Source of the DNA: Nitrospinota bacterium
Lineage (GTDB): Bacteria; Nitrospinota; Nitrospinia; Nitrospinales; Nitrospinaceae
Reading direction: 5' to 3'
Assembly (NCBI GenBank): GCA_027298165.1
Contig: JAPUGN010000205.1
Coordinates: forward strand, 1-6,390
Length of the DNA stretch: 6,390 nt
Shown here: positions 1-4,753 of the stretch, one piece after another
Layout of the letters: every line of letters begins with the position of its first letter
Numbering within the stretch: position 1 is the first letter of the stretch
Position numbers and translations under genes: made by a program
Notes under the pieces: model-generated
Databases searched by the model: none
Told to the model about the DNA's origin: nothing
Seen by the model: only the letters and a program-made list of their open reading frames with translations

Positions 1-649
1 GGGTTTTCTCTTCGCTCAGGGCCGTGTCCATAAGATCGCTCAACCCCCTGAAGGCGATGTTGTACCCCACCTTCAGGATCATCACCGAAACCACAATGGC
101 CGCGACCGGGTCCATGATGGGATAACCCGCCATCGCGCCCCCGATGCCGACCAGGGCGGCGATGGAGGAGAAAGCGTCCGATCGGTGGTGCCAGGCGTTC
201 GCCACCAGCGACGGGCTTTTAGTTATTTCACCCGCCGCGCGCGTATAGCGGAACAGAATTTCTTTGACCGCGATGGAAATCACCGCCGCGACCAACGCCG
301 GCCAGGTCGGCGTGCGGAAGGCGTCCGTCGCAATGATTTCCCAGGACCCGTAGGCCAATCCGAGCCCCGCGACCATGATCACCGCCCCCACCAGGGTGGC
401 GCCCAGGGTCTCCGCCCGCCCGTGACCGTAAGGATGATTTTTGTCCGCCGGGAGCTGGCCGATCTTGTGCGCGAACAGCACCACGCCGTCGGTCAGCAAA
501 TCCGATAGGGAATGAATCCCGTCGGCAACCATGGCGGTGCTGCGTCCGACGATTCCCCCGGCGATTTTGAGCACCGCCAGAACCAGGTTGGCCGCCGCCC
601 CGACCGCGATGACTTTTACTCCAGAATTTTTCTGTAGATCGCTCAGCAT
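1..649 (-). CDS. Cation diffusion facilitator (CDF) metal efflux transporter, C-terminus cut by window edge
   Basis: Reading the minus strand from ATG at 649 gives 216 codons without a stop, running off the left edge; the C-terminal cytoplasmic domain is missing. The fragment has the CDF pattern: an N-terminal membrane helix (about 13-34), a second metal-site helix with DGIHSLSD (43-50), the loop motif HPYGHGRAET (72-81), two further hydrophobic segments, and NAWHHRSDAF (151-160). By alignment with YiiP, the transport-site ligands would be H46, D50, H154 and D158. An H-D-H-D set is usual in zinc/cadmium exporters, so proton-driven export of Zn2+ or a similar divalent metal across the inner membrane is likely, though the metal is inferred. 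It starts 4 bases after the mutY stop with only a distant GGGA upstream, so translation is probably coupled to mutY as the third gene of the queE-mutY operon. Family call is sure; substrate is not. Confidence 0.93.
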   Translation of the reverse strand, partial: MLSDLQKNSGVKVIAVGAAANLVLAVLKIAGGIVGRSTAMVADGIHSLSDLLTDGVVLFAHKIGQLPADKNHPYGHGRAETLGATLVGAVIMVAGLGLAYGSWEIIATDAFRTPTWPALVAAVISIAVKEILFRYTRAAGEITKSPSLVANAWHHRSDAFSSIAALVGIGGAMAGYPIMDPVAAIVVSVMILKVGYNIAFRGLSDLMDTALSEEKT

Positions 650-653
650 GAAT

Positions 654-1784
654 TTATTTGAAAGTTCCCTTGCCGTTCAGCAGGGTTTTCACAATTTTGG
701 CGTTGGCCGCCGGGAAGGTGTAGCGGTTCAAATCCTGGTATCGGACCCATTTCCACTGTTCGCAGTGGGTGGCGCGGATGCGGCCCGACTGCCAGGGACA
801 CCAGAACACATTCAGCGTCACCCGAAACTGCGTGTAGCTGTGCTTGATGGTCATCATCTTTTTTGAAATGGCGATGGGAATGCTCAGCTCTTCCTGGATC
901 TCCCGCTTCAGACATTCCTCTTCGGTTTCCTTCGATTGGCGTTTGCCGCCGGGGAACTCCCAGAGGCCGCCCATCAATCCGCTGTGCGGTCTCTGCTGAA
1001 TGAAGACTTTTCCGTTGCGGGTAATGACCGCCGCGCTCACTTCAATTTTTTTGAGTCCGGGCCGGGCCCTGGGTTCTGGAAATTTTTCGACCTCGCCCCG
1101 CTTTTGAGCTTCGCATTGAGTCTGTAACGGGCACACCCGGCACAGCGGTTTTTTCGGCAGGCAGACGGTTGCCCCCAACTCCATCATCGCCTGGTTGAAA
1201 TCGCCCGGCCTTTTGGCAGGGACCAGTTCCGCCGACGTGTCCCACAACCATTTCTCATGGGCGGAGGCCTCCCCGTTGGCTGAAATCGCGAATAGGCGCG
1301 ACAGCACCCGCTTGACATTACCGTCCAGCACCGGTGCCGGTTGGTCGAAGGCGATGCTCAATAGTGCTCCCGCCGTGTAGCGCCCGATGCCGGGCAGTTG
1401 GATGAGTTCCTCATAAGTATCGGGCAACCGCCCCTGGTGTTTCTTTACCACCTGTTGGGCCGCCCGGTGCAGGTTGCGGGCACGCGAATAATAACCGAGT
1501 CCCTCCCAGTGCTTGAGCACCGTCTCCTCCCGCGACCGCGCCAGTTTCTGGAGGGTCGGGAAGGTTTTCATCCAGCGCTGGAAATAAGGGATGACGGTTT
1601 GCACCTGCGTCTGCTGGAGCATGATTTCGGACACCCAGATCGGGTACGGGTCGCCGGTTTGCCGCCATGGCATGTCACGTTGATCGCGGTCGAACCAGCC
1701 GAGCAGGGCGTTTTGCAGTTTCCGTTTTCCGGCGATTGTGGTCATGGTTGGCAAGCGGAGGGTTGAACAGTAAGAACGGGTCAC
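654..1784 (-). CDS. mutY: A/G-specific adenine glycosylase MutY
   Basis: Removes adenine mispaired with 8-oxoguanine in base excision repair. The 376-residue protein has both expected halves. The catalytic HhH-GPD domain shows VSEIMLQQTQV with the catalytic Glu at 53, the helix-hairpin-helix LPGIGRYTAGA (130-140), the catalytic Asp at 154 in LDGNV, and a 4Fe-4S cluster motif C208-x6-C215-x2-C218-x5-C224. The C-terminal MutT-like domain (about 247-370) contains WEFPGGK and a nearly canonical Nudix box (280-302, REIQEE at 294-299). The loop that senses 8-oxoG reads Y317-T318-Q319 rather than the usual F/Y-S/T-H. The chosen start is GTG at 1784, which overlaps the queE stop as GTGA and has AAAGGA 12 bases upstream. 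An internal ATG at 1745 (residue 14) gives a protein closer to E. coli MutY at its N-terminus, but has no Shine-Dalgarno sequence. Identity is sure; the start is open. Confidence 0.96.
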   Translation of the reverse strand: MTRSYCSTLRLPTMTTIAGKRKLQNALLGWFDRDQRDMPWRQTGDPYPIWVSEIMLQQTQVQTVIPYFQRWMKTFPTLQKLARSREETVLKHWEGLGYYSRARNLHRAAQQVVKKHQGRLPDTYEELIQLPGIGRYTAGALLSIAFDQPAPVLDGNVKRVLSRLFAISANGEASAHEKWLWDTSAELVPAKRPGDFNQAMMELGATVCLPKKPLCRVCPLQTQCEAQKRGEVEKFPEPRARPGLKKIEVSAAVITRNGKVFIQQRPHSGLMGGLWEFPGGKRQSKETEEECLKREIQEELSIPIAISKKMMTIKHSYTQFRVTLNVFWCPWQSGRIRATHCEQWKWVRYQDLNRYTFPAANAKIVKTLLNGKGTFK

Positions 1785-2419
1785 ACGCCGATGGCGTCCT
1801 TTCCCCAGATGATTTTATGGAGCTGGGTCTGCACCCGCACCGGCAGGTTGTCTGCCAGCACCCAGGCGGCCAGCTCCTTGAGGCCGAGTGTGTCATAAAC
1901 CGGTGAAAAAAGCACCTGCGCCTTTTGGTGAATGTCCCGGCGCTGGATAACGTCCCGGCTCCACTCGTAATCGGCGCGATCTTTCAGCACAAATTTCACC
2001 TCGTCGTGGGGGTGCAGGTGATCCAGGTTGTCCCACAGGTTCTTCGCGTCCTCGCCGCTGCCGGGGCATTTGACGTCCAGAATTTTGATCACCCGCTTCG
2101 GGACTTTGGCGATGGAAACCCCGCCACCGGTTTCCAGCAGGACTTCATAGTTTTTAGCGAGCAGGGCGTTCATGAGGTCGTACACCTCGCTCTGCAAAAG
2201 CGGTTCGCCACCGGTTATCTCCACCAGCGGGACGCCCAGAGGATCGATGGCGGCCATGATGTCCTTCACGGATTTGGGTTGGCCCTCGTAAAACGCGTAT
2301 TCCGTATCGCACCAGGAGCACCTGAGATTGCACCCGGTCAGGCGGATGAAAATACAGGGCCGCCCGGTATAGGAGGATTCGCCCTGGATACTCTTGAAAA
2401 TTTCGTTGACGATCAACAT
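1781..2419 (-). CDS. queE: 7-carboxy-7-deazaguanine synthase QueE (radical SAM)
   Basis: Converts 6-carboxytetrahydropterin to 7-carboxy-7-deazaguanine, a step toward preQ0 and tRNA queuosine. The 212-residue protein opens with the family signature EIFKSIQGES (6-15), followed by FIRLTGCN. The radical SAM cluster motif is C30-x3-C34-x2-C37 (CNLRCSWC), followed directly by DTEY. A SAM-binding ITGGEPLL lies at 68-75, DVKCPGSGE at 115-123, and the C-terminal QTQLHKIIWG at 197-206 is typical of the family. Length is usual for the short bacterial QueE. The ATG start fits the family N-terminus, yet there is no Shine-Dalgarno sequence in the 20 bases upstream. It is the first gene of a minus-strand operon with mutY (4-base overlap) and a CDF transporter. 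No other que gene is in the window, so the rest of the pathway must be elsewhere. Confidence 0.96.
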   Translation of the reverse strand: MLIVNEIFKSIQGESSYTGRPCIFIRLTGCNLRCSWCDTEYAFYEGQPKSVKDIMAAIDPLGVPLVEITGGEPLLQSEVYDLMNALLAKNYEVLLETGGGVSIAKVPKRVIKILDVKCPGSGEDAKNLWDNLDHLHPHDEVKFVLKDRADYEWSRDVIQRRDIHQKAQVLFSPVYDTLGLKELAAWVLADNLPVRVQTQLHKIIWGKDAIGV

Positions 2420-2425
2420 GCCCGG

Positions 2426-2454
2426 ATTTTACACCAACCGCGCTCCGGGTTCAC
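2426..2454 (-). promoter_or_regulatory. Possible queE promoter giving a leaderless or near-leaderless mRNA
   Basis: On the minus strand TAAAAT (2431-2426) matches the TATAAT box at 5 of 6 bases. A weak -35 candidate, GTGAAC (2454-2449), stands 17 bases before it. Start of transcription would fall at or next to the queE ATG (2419), which would explain the missing ribosome binding site. The -35 match is poor, so this is tentative. Confidence 0.25.
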
Positions 2455-2527
2455 CCTCAAATAGCTCCTTCCCGGAGGGGGAAATTGCTGACAGTTACTG
2501 CCTGGAGAGAGCCCCTTAGGCGCGTTT

Positions 2528-2554
2528 AAAAAAAAGAGTCCAGCGCCACGCTGG
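2528..2554 (-). terminator. Rho-independent terminator-like hairpin facing queE
   Basis: Read on the minus strand, the sequence CCAGCG-TGG-CGCTGG (2554-2540) forms a perfect 6-bp GC-rich stem with a 3-base loop. It is followed by ACTC and a run of eight T (2535-2528). This is the form of an intrinsic terminator for minus-strand transcripts, although the T run begins 4 bases after the stem. No minus-strand gene I trust lies upstream. It may end a small RNA or antisense transcript, or act as an attenuator ahead of queE. Confidence 0.5.
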
Positions 2555-2572
2555 CCGGGATGCCGCAAATCG

Positions 2573-2602
2573 CCGGAATTATGCCCTTTTCCACAATTCC
2601 GG
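2573..2602. repeat. Perfect 8-bp inverted repeat in the divergent intergenic region
   Basis: CCGGAATT (2573-2580) and AATTCCGG (2595-2602) are perfect inverted copies separated by 14 bases. The dyad sits between the two divergent genes, where an operator or RNA hairpin could act on either. An overlapping alternative stem, TTCCAC (2589-2594) with GTGGAA (2602-2607), is extended after a short bulge by CCCTT (2584-2588) with AAGGG (2612-2616). The two stems cannot form together. No regulator is recognisable. Confidence 0.6.
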
Positions 2603-2690
2603 TGGAACTGAAAGGGAAACTTATTTATGATGTCACCTTTTATTGCAATCATGTCCGCAAGGGGCCTCCTGATTCAAGAAGTGAGCTGAA

Positions 2691-3665
2691 ATGAAACCGA
2701 CCGTCGCCGTGACCCACATTTTCCCGCAGATAGCGCTCGAAAAAATGAAGAGCCGCGCCGAGGTTTTGTACAACGATTCGGGAAGTTCCCTGAGCGCCGA
2801 CCGGCTTCGCGAGTATGCCGGGAAAAGCGTAGCGCTCATCAGCTACCTGACCGATAAAATCGATGCCGCCGTCCTCGACGCCGGCGGCGACCTCCTGAAG
2901 ATCGTCGCCAATTATGGCGCCGGGTACAACAATATCGACATCGCCTGCGCCCAACAGAAAAAAATCTGGGTGAGCAACACTCCCAGCGTTCTGCATGAGA
3001 CCACCGCCGACCTCACCTGGGCGATGATGCTGGGCATCGCGCGGCGCATCGTCGAGTCGGACCGCTTAACCCGTGATGGAAAATTTCACGGTTGGCAGGC
3101 CGACCTGTTTCTCGGTGGGGACGTGTACGGCAAAACCCTGGGCGTGATCGGATGCGGCGAAATCGGCAAGGCCGTTGCCCGGCGGGCTCGAGGATTCGAT
3201 ATGCGGGTGCTCTATCACCAGCGCACCCGCCTGCCGGAGGCGGAAGAAAAACAACTCAACGCCCGCTTCGTGTCACTCGATGAGTTGTTACGGGGATCTG
3301 ATTTCGTCACCCTGCACGTGCCATTGACCGACGGGACGAAGCACATGATCGGGCGGGATCAACTGGCGATGATGAAGCCGACGGCCTATCTCATCCACGC
3401 GGCGCGGGGCAAGGTGGTCGACGATCAGGCATTAGTGGAAGCGCTGAAAAATAATACTATCGCGGGAGCGGCGCTCGACGTGTTTGAAAACGAACCGGAA
3501 TTGACCGCAGGCATGACCGATCTGGACAACCTGATCATCCTCCCGCATATCGGTAGCGCTTCGGTGGCCACCCGCGATATCATGGCTCTGTTGGTGGTCG
3601 ACAACGTGTTCGACGTGCTGGACGGCAAAACACCCCGAACCCTTATTCCCGAGATGCAGCAGTGA
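2691..3665 (+). CDS. D-isomer-specific 2-hydroxyacid dehydrogenase, glyoxylate/hydroxypyruvate reductase type
   Basis: A 324-residue NAD(P)-dependent oxidoreductase, cytoplasmic, probably reducing a 2-keto acid such as glyoxylate or hydroxypyruvate to the D-hydroxy acid. The substrate-binding half contains VANYGAGYNNIDI (72-84). The Rossmann nucleotide-binding domain begins at DVYGKTLGVIGCGEIG with GxGxxG at 154-159. The catalytic Arg-Glu-His set is visible: R239 in HAARGKVVD, E268 in LDVFENEP, and H286 in LPHIGSA. The layout and the YGKT...ARRARGFDMRVLYHQRTR stretch closely resemble GyaR-type glyoxylate reductases. The second beta strand ends in YHQR, without the acidic residue that selects NAD, which hints at NADP(H) use. 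The ATG is preceded by a weak GTGAG about 5 bases upstream. It is apparently transcribed alone, ending at the terminator near 3821-3843. The family is sure; the exact substrate is inferred. Confidence 0.92.
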   Translation: MKPTVAVTHIFPQIALEKMKSRAEVLYNDSGSSLSADRLREYAGKSVALISYLTDKIDAAVLDAGGDLLKIVANYGAGYNNIDIACAQQKKIWVSNTPSVLHETTADLTWAMMLGIARRIVESDRLTRDGKFHGWQADLFLGGDVYGKTLGVIGCGEIGKAVARRARGFDMRVLYHQRTRLPEAEEKQLNARFVSLDELLRGSDFVTLHVPLTDGTKHMIGRDQLAMMKPTAYLIHAARGKVVDDQALVEALKNNTIAGAALDVFENEPELTAGMTDLDNLIILPHIGSASVATRDIMALLVVDNVFDVLDGKTPRTLIPEMQQ

Positions 3666-3668
3666 TAT

Positions 3669-3800
3669 AGCTCCCCCTTGTAAAGGAGACCTTTGCGTAA
3701 GTTTAAAGAAGGATGGCACCATATTGACTCCCCTCCTTACCAAGGAGGGGATACAGGGGAGGTTATAAGCTCCCCCTTTTAAAGGGGGCTGGGGGGATTC
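3669..3800. repeat. Cluster of three related palindromic C/G-rich repeat units (REP-like)
   Basis: Three units share the pattern CTCCCC...(T/A-rich centre)...GGGG. Unit A (about 3669-3690) is degenerate, with CTCCCCCTTGTAAAGGAG. Unit B (3728-3764) has a perfect 9-bp palindrome, CCCCTCCTT-ACC-AAGGAGGGG (3730-3750), followed by a tail ending GGGGAGGTT. Unit C (3770-3800) has CCCCCTTT-T-AAAGGGGG (3772-3788), followed by a tail ending GGGGGGATT. The shared pattern of palindrome plus G-rich tail indicates copies of one short dispersed repeat rather than chance. They lie between a stop codon and a terminator, as REP-like elements often do. No transposase is linked to them here. Confidence 0.75.
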
Positions 3801-3818
3801 TTCCTTCAGCCTTTGTAG

Positions 3819-3846
3819 TTGCTCGATTCATCGAGCGGTTTTTAAT
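3819..3846 (+). promoter_or_regulatory. Weak candidate promoter for the secreted-protein gene
   Basis: TTGCTC (3819-3824) and TTTAAT (3841-3846) are spaced by 16 bases; the -10 matches at 5 of 6 positions and the -35 at its TTG. Transcription would begin near 3853, giving a short leader before the ATG at 3878. The site overlaps the terminator, so it is only a suggestion. Confidence 0.25.
3821..3843 (+). terminator. Rho-independent terminator after the dehydrogenase gene
   Basis: GCTCGA (3821-3826) pairs with TCGAGC (3831-3836) around the loop TTCA, then GG and five T (3839-3843). The stem is short but clean and correctly oriented to end plus-strand transcription. It lies 155 bases past the dehydrogenase stop. 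Its 5' arm is also part of a larger inverted repeat (3814-3858), so the hairpin may compete with another fold. Confidence 0.65.
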
Positions 3847-3877
3847 GGAGCAACTACAGTATGGATATTTTAAAAAT

Positions 3878-4753
3878 ATGAAAACTGAATTGAAAATCGT
3901 GCTGATGGTGTTGGCGCTTCTCTGGCCGGGTAGGGCGCAGGCGGAGGCGGAAAAGGATTACCCGTTCTGGCGCCTGGTGGCCAAAAGCTACCTGATTGTT
4001 GAAGGGACGATGGACGTGCCGGTCGCCGCCATCCAACAAGCGGAACTGAGCGGCGATCATGATTACCTTGAAGTAAAAGTTGGCGTGGGTAAATTGCTCA
4101 AGGGGCAAGCGGAGTCGCAGGATTTCAATTTCCGTTATTACACGGATACCGAACAATACGGGGGGGTGTCGCGGGAACAAATCGCTCAGCTCAATAAACG
4201 GTCGGCCATCGTGTTTCTCCAAAAGGTAAGGGAAAAATATTACCTGGCGGTGTATGCGCCGGAGGCAATGCAACCTGCGAGCGCAATGCTGGCTGACCAC
4301 GTCCGGAAAGAAGCCTCAGCCCAGGAAAAGTTGATTCAGGAAAGTGACGCTTACGCCTCCGGCAACGTGTTACCGAAAGAATACGAAGTGCAGAGCCTGG
4401 TGGAACTGATGGTGGACAAGCGGACCGATCCTGGAACCGCGCAGGCGGTGTACGAGGCGGTGATCTCCCTGGGCCGGGAAGCCGTGCCGGCGATCATCAA
4501 GTACATGGACGACCGGCGCAAACTCAACATCCCCAAAATTTCGCTGGTCCCCTGGTGGCCCGATGCGCATGAGGGCCTCGTGCATTATGGCCCGGAAACG
4601 GTGACCGACGTGATGTCCGTCGCGCTGATGGTCCTCACCAACGAAGACCTGACGGCCATCTACAACGGCGGCACCGAGCTGGAACGCCAGCAAGCCGTCC
4701 GCATCTGGAAAATCTATGAACGCCGCACTTACGGCCAGCCGGTCAAACGTTGA
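3878..4753 (+). CDS. Secreted or periplasmic protein of unknown function with HEAT-like C-terminal part
   Basis: I do not recognise this family. From ATG at 3878 the 291-residue protein begins with a clear signal peptide: MKTELK, a hydrophobic core IVLMVLALLW, then an AQA cleavage site after residue 22, without a lipobox cysteine. This is why I prefer 3878 over the in-frame ATG at 3845, which would add 11 residues before the signal. Mature residues about 30-130 look beta-rich, with SYLIVEGTMDV, LEVKVGVGKLLKG and SAIVFLQK, a layout like small secreted beta-sandwich or OB-like domains. Residues about 165-285 look helical, and AVYEAVISLGREAVPAIIKYMDD (191-213, with breaks expected) resembles one HEAT unit. 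No catalytic motif or transmembrane helix follows the signal. The gene stands alone after a terminator and overlaps the convergent ychF by 11 bases. No good Shine-Dalgarno sequence is visible. Confidence 0.8.
   Translation: MKTELKIVLMVLALLWPGRAQAEAEKDYPFWRLVAKSYLIVEGTMDVPVAAIQQAELSGDHDYLEVKVGVGKLLKGQAESQDFNFRYYTDTEQYGGVSREQIAQLNKRSAIVFLQKVREKYYLAVYAPEAMQPASAMLADHVRKEASAQEKLIQESDAYASGNVLPKEYEVQSLVELMVDKRTDPGTAQAVYEAVISLGREAVPAIIKYMDDRRKLNIPKISLVPWWPDAHEGLVHYGPETVTDVMSVALMVLTNEDLTAIYNGGTELERQQAVRIWKIYERRTYGQPVKR

Larger units (their letters stand above)
2420..2690. other. Divergent intergenic region between queE and the hydroxyacid dehydrogenase gene
   Basis: These 271 bases hold no gene I can support. 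A 79-codon minus-strand reading frame crosses them but resembles no known protein. The stretch is dense in inverted repeats: a terminator-like hairpin (2528-2554), an 8-bp dyad (2573-2602), the self-complementary ATTGCAAT (2642-2649), and three complementary 6-7 base segments next to queE (2421-2477). No strong sigma-70 promoter is obvious for the plus-strand gene. I looked for the short preQ1 aptamer in front of queE and did not see its usual A-rich tail motif. Confidence 0.6.
3814..3858 (+). repeat. 11-bp perfect inverted repeat enclosing the terminator
   Basis: TGTAGTTGCTC (3814-3824) is the exact reverse complement of GAGCAACTACA (3848-3858). The 23-base loop contains the 3' arm and T-run of the terminator at 3821-3843. 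Bases 3821-3824 belong to both stems, so the two folds exclude each other. The right arm ends 19 bases before the preferred start of the downstream gene. Confidence 0.7.

Noticed and set aside
1925..2464. 179-codon plus-strand reading frame opposite queE.
   Set aside because: It lies wholly antisense to a well-identified radical SAM gene and has no recognisable motif of its own.
2413..2652. 79-codon minus-strand reading frame with AGGAGG 12 bases upstream of its ATG.
   Set aside because: Its product resembles no known protein, it runs through the terminator-like hairpin and both dyads, and it overlaps the queE start out of frame. The AGGAGG is probably chance.
2420..2690. A preQ1 riboswitch in front of queE.
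   Set aside because: The short pseudoknot pattern with a conserved A-rich tail was not found; only unclassified hairpins are present.
3845..3877. Upstream in-frame ATG at 3845 as the start of the secreted protein.
   Set aside because: It would put 11 mostly polar residues before a well-formed signal peptide and lies in the loop of the terminator-containing inverted repeat.
3854..4300. 148-codon minus-strand reading frame opposite the secreted-protein gene.
   Set aside because: It is rich in His, Arg and Phe with no family features and lies antisense to a gene with a clear signal peptide; it is a shadow.
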